From: Rallus limicola | Taxonomy: Eukaryota; Chordata; Aves; Gruiformes; Rallidae | DNA: 64,000 nucleotides | Assembly (NCBI GenBank): GCA_022605955.1 | Contig: JAKCOZ010000001.1 | Coordinates: 75,832,520 to 75,896,519, forward strand | Reading direction: 5' to 3' | Shown: positions 23,491 through 34,700 of the stretch, piece after piece | How the letters are laid out: every line of letters starts with the position of its first letter | Numbering within the stretch: the stretch's first letter is position 1 | Program-made: the position numbers and the translations under genes | Notes under the pieces: generated by a model | Told to the model about the DNA's origin: nothing | The model's database searches: none | The model's input: only the letters and a program-made list of their open reading frames with translations

Positions 23491-24247
23491 CACCCAGCTT
23501 GTCTCATACAACATGCATGCCATTTATAAATCCCAAGTTATTAATATCAGAATTAACTCCTTGTAGAAAGGCCCAAGACATTTCAGATCTCTTTTGGGAG
23601 TTTAAGTGCAGTCACCATTTCTACAGAATTTGTGGTGGACCATCTCCATGCACAGGCAAGAATTTTACTTGAACATCAGAGATTAATTCCACGTTCTGAT
23701 AAGGTCACTAGATAAGAATATTTATAGTCTTTTTTTGTTTGTGTGGTTGGTTGGGTTTTTTTCTTTAAAGAGAGATTATCTTTGAAGTTCCTGCTGGTAG
23801 AAATGTATATGTAATTGAAACAGATACTGTGACTAGATTACATGGATATTATGCGTCATCTTGCTTTTCAGTTGTTTTGCGGGGATAGAGACAGTATTAT
23901 CTCCAGTATTAAATTAATACAGCTTCCAGGACACTGGCATTGCTAAGGTAATGAGAAAGAACAGTTTTCCCCAAGCCACATTTTCTGATCCACACCCAAA
24001 TGTCAACCACTTCAAAATAGCAGTATGTTCGTATTTACAAGTGTGAGTCCATGTCCATTTTATAATTTGCAGCAATCTGCTATACAAGCAAAATAAATTT
24101 AGACTTAGACCTTTTTTTCCCTTTTTTTTTCAGGTAGTTTTTCTTTTTCCACTCCAAATACAGTTATTACTCATAAAAAGACATAAAAAGTCAGCAGTTA
24201 CACCTAGTTAGTAACTCAGATCATCAGAATACTGGTGATTACAACTT

Positions 24248-24332
24248 CAGATTCACAGAATTGCAGGGTTTGGAAGGGATCTCCAGAGATCATCAAGCCC
24301 AATCCCCTGCCAAAGCAGGTTCCCTAGGAAAA
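24248..24332 (-). mobile_element. CR1 LINE 3' end fragment, about 85 bp
   Basis: ATTCACAGAATTGCAGGGTT, TGGAAGGGATCTCCAGAGAT, CATCAAGCCCAATCCCCTGC and CAAAGCAGGTTCCCTAGG are the reversed CR1 3' end (CACAGAAT..GG.TTGGAAGGGAC..AGATCATC.AG.CCAA.CCCCTGC..AAGCAGG). Only the terminal part is present. Confidence 0.9.
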
Positions 24333-24347
24333 CTTCCACATACTCAC

Positions 24348-24364
24348 TTTTTTTTTTTTTTTTT
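24348..24364. repeat. Poly(T), 17 nt
   Basis: Pure T run 15 bp beyond the CR1 fragment. Confidence 0.95.
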
Positions 24365-24699
24365 AAGAGGGAGAAGACTGACATACAGCTTGCTGCACCT
24401 TTCAGAAGATTTTATTTGCCAAAGTACCAAACACTTGTCCTCCAAAAATTTGTCTTAAACTGCATAATCATTATCTCCAGTAACTTCAGAAAAAATACAG
24501 CTTGGTGTCATATATGAAGTTCCAATCTAAAGCCTGTAATGTTTTTACGAGTTCAATTCCCAACTACCCACATAGCCCCACTGTTTCCTTCCGAGCTACT
24601 CTCTCTGCCAGCAAAGAACACCAATTGTGTCAGGTAATGTGGCAGGATGCTTTTCTGACTGATTAAGTGCAGATATGACTTTTGGAGGAAGGAAGATGA

Positions 24700-24945
24700 G
24701 CAGGCTTCCGCGGGCTGGTACGGTGTGCCAGCTTTGTCACTTCTAGCTGCCGGTGTGTAACAACTCAGACTTCCCACGAGAACTCGGAAAACGTTAATAC
24801 TCAGCCCAACAGCTCAACACCATAATCTCCTCAGAGAAGTAAACAAACTAAACTGAAACAGAGAGAATGTGACCTTGGGTAAGTTGCTTCGGCGACCTGT
24901 GCCGCTTTGCGCTCCCAGCCTCGGCTGCCCTGCCTGTTATTTTGC
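24700..24945. promoter_or_regulatory. Orphan CpG cluster
   Basis: About a dozen CpG dinucleotides lie within about 240 bp (including TTCCGCGGGCTGG near 24710, GCCGG at 24750, AACTCGGAAAACG near 24785 and CTTCGGCGACCTGTGCCGC near 24890). Surrounding DNA has almost none. No gene start was identified. It may be an unmethylated regulatory element or the promoter of an unknown non-coding RNA. The right part overlaps a MIR-like relic. Confidence 0.3.
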
Positions 24946-24960
24946 AGGCAGCTCAGGATG
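24863..24960 (-). repeat. MIR-like SINE relic
   Basis: GAATGTGACCTTGGGTAAGT then TGCTTCGGCGACCTGTGCC resembles reverse MIR (CTGTGTGACCTTGGGCAAGTCACTTAACCTCTGTGCC). The match weakens after about 24910. Confidence 0.5.
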
Positions 24961-24964
24961 GGAT

Positions 24965-27900
24965 ACTCACCTTCACCTGGCAGGAGCTTGGAGCCTCCTG
25001 CTGTGAGGGCAATGCAAGAAGTAACCACTGACTTCAGGTGCTGCACACCAAGAATTTCACAAAACACCCTTTTCTGACCTTTTGAACACAGCTTTATCAA
25101 AGCCGTAGCAAATCTCTCACAGAAAATAAGCACACAAATATAAAGGCACTCAATTTCCAAATGTTTCCAGAAATGGAAAGATTTGGGACCGAGGAAATGA
25201 AGCTGCCTGAGCTGAAAAGAGCCAAGACATAATGGCTTAGATGTTTGCCTTTGTGAGATTTTTCATTAGGCCTTAATGTCCATGGAAACATCTGCAAAAT
25301 TACTCACTTCAGTGAGACCAAGTAGGAGTGTTTATGCTTTCCCACAGTAGCTTAAATTCCGTGCTAAAAAAAATGTCTTGCTGTTAAGTCATTCAAACAC
25401 TTAAGAAACTTTTAAAATACAAATCTGACTGACCATCTTTGATAGTTTTCAAACAAATCAAATTTATTACCTGCTGTCAGCACCAGTCCCCTACACCCTA
25501 CTCCTGATCAATCTTTTCCTTCTACCTTCAGTTATATATAACTTGATATCCACTAACTTTTTTTCTCCCCTCTTAACAAACTGTTTCTGGGAAATGGGTC
25601 CTACAGTCAGGATATTTTTCTCCTCCTTTTTGACAGGCCTATACATGAAGATAAGAACCCTGTTGGGATGCTGAATAGACTATCTGTGTACAGTGTTGCT
25701 CTAAACATATGGCTCGAAAATTCAGAACAGATATATCATTGGTGAAGTCCAGATAATTGATTCATAAGTCAGCTGCATCAGGCAGGTTTTTTGATGGTAT
25801 CTTTATAAATAGGTTGGTGCTTTCAAAGTGCCTGATGGTATCTCTCATATTGACATGAAAGGCATTTGGAGGTTGGAATATGCTAGTTATACAACTTGCA
25901 TTCCTGGTGCAGTTCATGGGGGCTGTCAACTTCTCAGAACACAGATCCAAATACTTGGCTAAATATCTTTTTTTGTATTTATACTTTTTAGAATCTAAAC
26001 TGTTAGTTTTTTTTAGTATCTCACTGAGTTTTGTTAAATATTTTTGAGTTTATATGTCCATGTTGTAAAGAAAAAGCATGGCTATTCTTCAAAATTAACA
26101 TGAATATAAACAGTTTGTGACTTAAAAATCAAAAAAATCAACAAATCACAGTTCAGTTCAACAGAAAACTCTTGGATTATCCTGTAATATTTTATGCTTT
26201 TCTGACTGCCTCCCGTTTTCGAAACTCACAAAACCAGTTTGTGTAACAACAGAAAACAGATCACTAAGTCCTTTAAAAACAGTAATTTAATGGACCCACA
26301 CATTCTCTACTCAGTGAAATTTTGCACCAAACTGTAGAGACAAAAAAAGCCAACGACACACAAACACTTGATGTGGTTCACTTCCAATACACAAAAGTAC
26401 TAAGGCAACTCACACAACTTGGTTTAAAAGGAAAAGCAAGATCAGCAGCTGACAGAATCGCTTTAGCTTAAGGGAGGAGGTGCCTTACAGGAGCGGTGTG
26501 CACAATGCCCACAGCCTACTTTGAAAACTCTTACCTGTACTTTTTCATTTTGAAAGAGAGGATATTGTTGGTAAAACCATTAAGGATTTTTTTTCCCCTT
26601 CTTAAATATAGACACTTAAATGTTGACCACTTTTATACATGGTGTCTCGCTGCTGTGTGTAGTATGTCTACATACAAGCTCTAAGTATATATCAAAGTTC
26701 TCTTGACAGAAGCTAAAGTATTGTAAAGAGAGGGGATCTAGCAAGACTGAGGTACATTCACATTTCCTGGGTTAACTGCCAACAATGCACATCTTTAAAA
26801 ACACAAAGATGCTGCTTGCTAGATGCCCTGGCTACTGACATTACCTATATCATTTTTAACTATCCCGTAACATAAAAAAAAATTAAGCACTATCTGGTAC
26901 ACACTGATATGTCTTACCTAGCAGTTTTCGTGCAGGCAAATGCTCACTAGTATTTCAAGCTGTATTAACTGTGGTGAACCCTGAACATACAGTTCAAAAG
27001 ATTCACAAGTCCCGAGTCCTAGCCACACGCTGTAACACTCCTGTGGACACCCATGCACCCCATCAGAGTAACATGCTAAATGTTTACAGAATCAAGATGT
27101 AATGAAAATGGATAGTTTGAAGAGCTAGCAGCATCTGAAGAGTTTTGTGGTGCTGTCAGGGAATCTCAGCAAATGCTCCAGGTGGAAAGGGGCTATTCAG
27201 GTCTCCTTTGTGATCACACACAAGCTATGCAGTCACTATGCGTTCATCACTCTTGTGAGGTAAGCTACCAAGCCATTTCCCTAATTAAATTCGGCATTCG
27301 AATTTGCAAAATAAATGGCTGTCAACTTCACTGAGAATGATTTCTGGTGAGGCTCAGCCACTTCATCTGTACCTTCAAACTGAGCAGGAGCGTTGTGGCT
27401 TGCACCACACCACAGTCCCTGCTGGCACTGGAACACAATGCAGGGGACAAGCCGGGAGCAGTTCCCTCTAAGTAACATGAATGAAACCCTAGGTGGGCAT
27501 GTACTTTTTTGGGGGGGGACAAGCAAAGATCAACAGATCTGATTACGGCTGCAACATTCTGCATAGTTTTAACCTGATGAGTCAGGCTACTGCAGATGAA
27601 TTTTGCTTGCCTCCAGGGCCCACGCTGCCCCATCTAACTGCAAGCTCAAAGGCAAGAACTTCTGGAACCCAAAATTTAATGCAAACTAGTATTTGTGCAA
27701 AAACACCAACACAAACACTTCTGTGGACCACACAACTGGGAAAGTTACCGTTATTTCAGGAGTATGGTTTGGACCAGGCAGCAAAACCTGGGGAAGAAAA
27801 ACCCAACGAGGTCTCCACAGGCTGCAGCAGAGTGGGTGCTGTTAGTGGGAGCAGAAACTATGACCTTGGGCTCATGACCATGGCTCACAGGCCTTCTGCT

Positions 27901-30745
27901 GGCAGCAGCAGCTGATGAAAATACTTGGAAGGCACCGGTTTTCCCTCACAAGTGCTTCTGGTAGCATCACAACAGAAAAGCAAGGAAATAGTATCAAGGG
28001 GGGAAATACTCAATACTCTTCTCTCTCTCTTTTTTTTTTTTTTTTTTTCCTGTCCCCTTAAGTTCACACAGCAATCAGAAAACTTAGAAGGTGGCATCAA
28101 AGCAGCCTTTGCTCCTACCGGCAAGCATCTTTTAAAAACTTGCAGTGCTTGATTTGAATTAAATCTCCCATCCTCGGCCTTACAATAAGGGCAAGGGGTT
28201 TCTCTGCTGCTGTTTGAAATGAAAATGTTGGTTTTAAATGAACAAACATGTCCACAGGTAGCGATTCTTACACTCCAGAGTTAACATTTCACCTCATTAA
28301 TTTGCCTCTTTCTAATTTAGGGTTCCAGAGAGTGTGTTTTAGCAGGATAAAAGTTAATTTTTCAGCATCCTCATAAGTGGTACCTATCAAGCAAGCTTAG
28401 CAGTATTGCATCAAACCTGCAGAGGTTTAAATCTTCTGATTTAATATATTTCTATTTTCAGTAGTATATGCAGTAGGACCAAACACAGGAACATAAACAC
28501 ACACGAGGCATCTTTCTGAGCAGCCTTTTGCTTGCTATCCTAGATAGTATTTACAATAAGCATTGAAGAATACATAGCCTTTAACTCAAGAGTATCAATG
28601 TAATTACTGAGATCTTTTCACAATAAGCTGAAACCACTTATGACATAACAAAGCAAACCATTCAAAAGCTCACATTTCTACACCAACTTAGGAGCAGTAA
28701 GAGAGGGCACATGCTCTGGCCACTTGCACTGCAGAGGGTCCCAAAGGACTCTCTCTGCACACTCCCAAAAAAGCTTCCAAAAGTGCCAATCTTGGAATTA
28801 TTTTCCCCTGCTCCCAGCAGAGAAAAACTTTAGGGTCAAAACCTCTGTATAAAACAGAGTAAGTGTTGTGATACCGTATGCTGCTGCTAGAGAGGGATGG
28901 AGAGCAGCACCAAACCCCTCTGCTCTTCCCGGCAATGAGCCCATCCTTTTGTTTGCTATCTGAAATGCTTTCCCCTGCCTTGCAAACACTTTAGAAGTAA
29001 GTCCACCTCTTCAAACCTCCATTTAAAAGGATTATCTGCAGAGCTGGAGGCAGGCAGGAGTGCTGAGCCCTAGCATTCGGCTTCCACAGCGGGGGGTGAG
29101 ATCCAGCACGGCAGTGAATTTAAATGGACTCTCCATTTTCATAGAAACAATAAAGAGGCGTAAGGCAGAGACAGAAATTTTATTTACACAGATCTGAACT
29201 AGATGAGAAGGGAACTAAATGGGAATAGGCAGCTGAAGAAAATAAGACTTGAAGGACAGAGTGGAAGATTGTAAAGGTTTAGGTCTCCTCTTGCAGCATG
29301 AGTTTACATCTTTTGCTTCACTGAGACTGCTGTATGGAGCAAAGGACAGCTGATTTATATTCTATTTTCTCAGTGCCTCATAGATTTTTTTTTTTTTTGC
29401 CTCTAATAGTTCTTGCTGAGCAATTTTAAATATTTTAAACAAAATTCACCCAAGCACATCTTAACCACCCCAAGACTAAAACAAGGCCAAAGTCTCAAAT
29501 CCAGATGAAGTCCCATGGATTAACACTAGTAGGGAAGAGTAGGATAAAGTTGTGTGTGCTAGTGCTTTCTCAACTCTGAATTTTAAGTTTGTACTTCGAT
29601 GAAAACTGCACTTATCTTCCAGAAGGCCCACATGCTCCTAGAGGCTAGGATTTACACATTTTTGAAGAAGCCTCTTTTGCACCCATGATTATCAGCAGGC
29701 TGCTGGAGTACATGCCCTAAGGCAGCAGCACAGCACCTCTGTCACACACTACAGCTTCACTCTGCTGGGTCAAGGACACCCCCTCTCCAAAAAAGAAGAA
29801 CAAAAGAACAACCCCTCTCCAAAGTCAGTGCCCATTAACCAACATCTTGGCAGGTCATCTGACCCACCTCCATGCTACCAAACTCAGCTCTCTGATGGGG
29901 GAAAATATTAGGGGTAAACAAGCTGTTTGTCATAGTGGGGACTTCACATATAGCAAAACCCACTCCTTTTCTTTTGGAGAACTCTACACAAGAAGGGTTA
30001 ATCATCTGATCTCCTTTGTCTATCCTGCAGTCTAGTCCTTTCTTCCCTCCAACCTCCCCTCTTTTCTTTGCCTGGCCCCTCAGATCCTGAGGTCCTGAGG
30101 TGTTGTCTCACCCCATCAAAAGAAGAAGAAATATTTTCCCTTTCTTCCAGTGTTGTTCCTATCAGAATTATGGTATTCACTATCTTTTGGATCTGTTTGT
30201 TAGTGGCCTGCTCAGCCAGGGCCCCCAGGGATACACACTGTTATCTCTGTGGTCTGCGGTATCTCTTCTGAACTTATGCAGCTTGTATTCACATAGAGTT
30301 CTTGTGTGAAACTTTTCACTAGACCATCCAAAGGACCGGAAACACTTTCACAGTAAGTAAGACTTAAATTTGTCCTTAGAGCATGCCTAAAGTCAGATTA
30401 GAGCACACTTCTGGTCAGATTTTTTTTCTGTTCCTTATAGTTCATCTGCTCACCCATCTAAGAGTGCTTTTCTACTCTCTCTAAGAATTAAAATAAACCT
30501 TATCAGATAAAGTGGAAGCCAATTTCAACTTGGCTTATGCCCCACTTCCTCACCTACCAAAATCTAGAGATTCAGATCCAGAAAAGGTGTCATGGTATAA
30601 TTTGGACCACTGCTGATCAAGACCTGATCCAAGCTCAATTGATTACATCTCATGAGTTTGACATGCCACTGCTAGATCTATGATTTAGGGAGGCACACAT
30701 TTTTTTTCTCCTCTATACCTTATCGTACTTCCAGGACTACATTAT
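24965..30745. other. Intergenic DNA, nothing coding recognised
   Basis: AT-rich with small low-complexity tracts. A CT-rich run followed by poly(T) lies at 28014-28048 and a T run at about 29387-29398. Overlapping open frames at 27281-27915 on both strands show no known domain. Confidence 0.55.
28014..28048. repeat. (CT)n and poly(T) tract
   Basis: A short CT repeat runs into 19 T bases. Confidence 0.9.
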
Positions 30746-30749
30746 AAAA

Positions 30750-30905
30750 CCTGAGTGCCTCACAGTGTATAACACATTTAATCCTAATGACATCTCTGTG
30801 AGGGATGGCGGTGCCATAATTTTCATTTCATAGATGGGTAACTGGGGCACATTACAGACTAGGGTCTTGTCTAAGAGTTATATTGGCAGGTAAGATTCCA
30901 GGTGG
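30750..30905 (+). repeat. MIR-like (CORE) SINE, the best-preserved copy
   Basis: In order, the + strand shows CACATTTAATCCTAATGACA, TCTCTGTGAGGGATGG, ATTTTCATTTCATAGATGGG, TAACTGGGGCACATTACAGA and CTAGGGTCTTGTCTAAGAGT. This is the MIR layout: CATTTAATCCTCACAACA, CCTATGAGGTAGG, CCATTTTACAGATGAGG, AAACTGAGGCACAGAGAGG, then AAGGTC-type sequence. MIR-like elements of amniote age are known in birds at low copy number. Confidence 0.65.
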
Positions 30906-30943
30906 AGACCACTACAGCAGAATAAGGATATCCACAGAGACGA

Positions 30944-31588
30944 TTATATCAGCATAAGTATATTATAAAGTTTCTCAGTGCAGCCGCTATTCTCAATAAC
31001 ATCCACAGTTTTCCAAGGGAAGCAACAAAGAAGAGCTTGTAATGCCCAGTGCCTGACTCCTAAGCCATCCTTCCTCTTGTATATCGTAACATCCATGAAG
31101 CCAGCATCACAGGAACTCTTCCATGCATACCTGCCACAGTACAGCAGAAAGCTGTCATGTCTCAGTGCTGTGGGGGTAGCAGAGATCTTTTCACTGCTGC
31201 CTCCTCTCCTGTCTCCACACACCTGTCTGGGGCAGCAGCACTCAGGGCTCTCCCCTCTGAGGAGTACAGATTGTGTTACTGCACTCTGGGGATCATTGCT
31301 GCTGTTATGCCTGACTGAAAGAGTCTGGTTCTTTTGGGGAATTGTAATACCTACATACAGAGTTAAAGGAGCCTTCCAAAAATCTAAGGGGGTTGGGATG
31401 TGTGGTGGTTCAGCCCCAACCAGCAGCTGAGCACCACACACTGCTCCCTCACTCCCAAAGAAGAGACAGAGCCTCCATGGGTTGGGATAAGGGCAGGCTA
31501 CTGACAAAAGCACTGTGCCAGTAGAACAATAACAGCCAATTACACTCACACCCAGTGGTAACACAGAGAACCTTACAAACCCAACCAT
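30944..31588 (-). other. 214-codon ATG open reading frame, unknown, partly in a solo LTR
   Basis: On the - strand an ATG at 31588 opens a frame that runs without a stop to TAA at 30944-30946. It is the longest frame in the window apart from none of the RERGL exons being that long. Its first 63 codons or so lie in the solo LTR; the rest lies in unique DNA between the LTR and the MIR-like relic. No family is recognised. It is Cys- and Ser-rich, with no signal peptide or clear membrane segment except a hydrophobic N-terminal stretch (VRFSVLPLGVSVIGCYC). A 150-codon frame on the opposite strand overlaps it, which warns that locally raised GC may explain the openness. It could be chance or an LTR-born reading frame. 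Confidence 0.15.
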
Positions 31589-31786
31589 CAGAGAGCTGCA
31601 TGATGCAAGGACCAACCCAATGCCCTGGCCACACTCACACCGCCCTGGAGGTACCAGGAGTACCCCTTCCCAACCAGCCCCTTTTATGGGGGAGTGATGT
31701 CAGGTGGTGTGGGAACAGCCCCTGACTCAGCTCACCTGGGCTGACTGCTTGGGGAGGTTGAATCTGGCCTGGCCAGAACCAGGACA
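31401..31786 (-). mobile_element. Solo LTR, ERVL-like, with 5-bp target-site duplication
   Basis: The element begins TGTGGTGGTTCAG and ends CCAGGACA on the + strand, so both ends carry TGT...ACA. GGATG flanks it directly at 31396-31400 and 31787-31791, a 5-bp duplication as expected for ERVL-type integration. Read on the - strand it starts TGTCCTGGTTCTGG, has a CCATAAAAGG TATA box (31689-31680) and ends with GTGGTGCTCAGCTGCTGG then GGGGCTGAACCACCACA. This resembles a well-known avian LTR type that starts TGTCCTGGTTT and ends with a TTAAACCAC.ACA-type sequence. No internal retroviral sequence adjoins it, so it is a solo LTR left by LTR-LTR recombination. Confidence 0.85.
31680..31689 (-). promoter_or_regulatory. 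LTR TATA box, also a perfect CArG motif
   Basis: CCTTTTATGG on the + strand reads CCATAAAAGG on the - strand. It lies at the expected TATA position of the solo LTR and also matches the SRF-binding consensus CC(A/T)6GG exactly. Function is inferred. Confidence 0.45.
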
Positions 31787-31791
31787 GGATG

Positions 31792-34700
31792 CAATAAGGA
31801 AAAATTTAGCAAGTAAAAAGCAGGTATTTCAGAAAACTGCAAGACAAAGAGTTACCATATCTTGATGACTGACGGGCCTAGCTTTTTCAGATTTCTACTC
31901 CCAAAAGAGGACCTGGATCTCAGACAACTCCTCTTTTAAAGGATGGTCCCTTTAGTCCCATTAGGGTCTTCTGTTCCTCTCTGCTGGCAGGTTTTCTCCT
32001 GCTCTGGTCCAAACCAGATTTATAGTTTGGCCAGAAATAGGGAAAATCTTCAAAGCTAATAATGCTGGCATTATCCCTTCATAATCCTTCCCAGTATGAA
32101 TATTACATTTGCGGTTTTTCAGTCAGATGGTACCACTGTTGGCTCAAATGGTTTATTAAAACTTCTTTCTACTGGACTTGCTTTGTCATGCACCATTTCC
32201 TGTACAGTTCTGGGAATGAGATTATCTAATCCTGCTAACTTGATATTATCAATGAAAGCTTTTCTGTTTCAGGCCCTCATTCCCAGTACTTATTTTGCCT
32301 TTGCCTCCATATTTCATAGCAGCATCCTCCCTGAAAACTGGTACAAATTATTCATTAAGGTTTTGAGATCCACCCAGAAAAGCTTCTGAGTTGTCTGAAA
32401 GATGCATGATTTGAAACAATTTCCTACCAGCTTTTTCCAGACAAGTTCCTGGAAAATATTTTGATAGTAAGCATCTCAATAAGCACATTGTTGTGTAGTT
32501 TACATAAACCATTACAGCTCCAAATTCAGCAGACACACTAGACTATCTGAATGCATTCCTTGAAACGGTGTCTGAGGACACAAAGAAAAGGGGGAAAAAA
32601 CCACAGACACAAACACTAAGCTTTTTTCCACTTAAAATACCGTAAGTTAGGAATACTACCATCATCAGTCACGTGATCTCTTAGGGCTTTGTTCTGTGTT
32701 GGTTCTGTTTTCAGATTTAAAAAAATTGTGAAATAAAACTGAGAAGTATTGAATAGCAGATTATAAGCACCTGAAACTGAAATCTGACAAAGAACCAAAA
32801 TTCAGCTGGGCGTTGCTGTAAGCAGCCTTACTGAAGCTGTTGAATCAATACTTTCAAATATGGTGCAGAAAATAGGGGTCAAATTCCTATTTTTTGAAGG
32901 ATAAATATCTCTATGCTGAACAAATACATGAATGCATACTTTGTTGATATTAGCTAGAAGATTTAATTCAGCTCCTCATTCTAATGATCTTTTTCATGCA
33001 AGGACAATTATTTTTACATAGAAATATGCTCTACTTTAAGAAAAAATATTGAAATAATAATATGTTTATAAATATTAATGGCACGGCATCATTCAAAGAC
33101 AGTAACTGTAATAACACAGGTTATTAGTTATTAAAAAAACCCCCACAACACCAAAGGCTAAGAGCCCAAATCAATAGACACATTTGTCTCTCTTTTTGTG
33201 CATGAGATAATTGCTGTAATGATCTATATTGATTTTTGTTTGTTTGTTTGTTACTTTAGAAAAAGTGTCAGTAATAAAAAGAATCCAAATGCCTAACACG
33301 AGATTTCCTTGAGAAGTTCACGAACCTTTTGTCAGACCTGATGTGAATTTCACATTATGGATGAAAAAGAAAACTCAAACTTGTTTCATGTACGTTCATA
33401 TTTCCTCATAAACATTTCTCATAGTTACAGTAGATAAGAAAGAACCCCTTTAGCATTAGCTTTCTTAATCAGGACCCTACCAACATATTGCATTTTCTTT
33501 TTCTGCAGGAATCTCAGATCCTCCCATCCATTTCTTTATCAGTAAAATAAGTTTTGACTCTTACACCAATTCCTTATGTGAATCCCCTGGTAAATAAAAG
33601 TGACTAGCTGCTCCAGAAAAAAAAAAAAAAAAAGAAAATGAATGAATCATAAAGCACACAGAAATTTTAAGTAAAGTAAATGGGCTTTTATGATTAGAAT
33701 TTTGCTCCATATTGCAGAATATCTTTATTTTTAGGTGTTGCAATATAATTCGTACACTATTAAGCTGGGAGCCCTGGAGGGATACTATACAAGTCCAGTA
33801 TTTGCTGGCTTAATGTAAGCATACCCAGGGTATTTCCAAACCTTGAAGTTGGATAGTGAAGTAGGCTACAAAATTCAGTAGATTTGCAAGCAGAAACAAT
33901 CAACGCAAAGGCATGCAGTCAAATCATATCTTTAAGTTATAGAGATGACAAGTTGCATAAATAGCTTCAGTTAGAGTGCAAAACAGGTTGTACCCCATCA
34001 CAACTTCACAGGAGCAAAGCAGAAGCATCCTTTATTACCACCATGAAGTCTCAAACTTTGTAGGTAAAATAGCAATGGGATGTTTTGTGGGCATGCAATC
34101 TATCAAGTGTAGAGACCAATTCACCAGTGTTTACAGTATGATACATTCAGCCTCTGTTCAAGAGCCCTGCTGTTTGTTAGATAGACTGGGCTTCCAAGCC
34201 AAGGATGTCAGTGCCTGACAGGCATTCCCAGTGTAGCTCCAGTCTCCAGGTTCTCACAGATTATTCTGGAGAAAACGAAAACTTCAGGCAAGTTTAAATC
34301 CAGCTCCTAACTGATCCAAGATGCAGGGTTAGGGGAGAAAGCACAACAGTTCTTCAAAATGAGGAAAACAATACTACAGAAGCTCTGTTTCCCTGAGATC
34401 CATTTAGACATTTTCAGCCCAACAAGGCTACTACCAGTCCAGTTTTGTTATCCTGGAGATTTTAATAAACCCGAAGAACTAAACCAAAAGCATTAGTTTT
34501 GTGTTTCACCTTTTTTTATGAAAATACCATTTCACAATGTAAATTTTCCAGGGTAAACAATAAAAAGTCAAAGAAGTTTGGAAAAGGGACTTAGACATGA
34601 TTAAAAAAATATCAAGTAAATCTGACCTGCATTTTGTGTTTGTAGCAGACCCAGTTATTTCTTTTTAAAGAGAAGACTTAAAGACAGATAAGGCCTTTTG

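Noticed and set aside
24863..24880. Splice donor TTGG|GTAAGT
   Set aside because: The same bases are part of the MIR-like consensus (GACCTTGGGCAAGT), so the resemblance is explained by the repeat.
30978..31430. 150-codon + strand frame opposite the LTR-linked frame
   Set aside because: It overlaps the - strand frame, has no domain and no promoter-like feature; most likely a shadow of locally raised GC.
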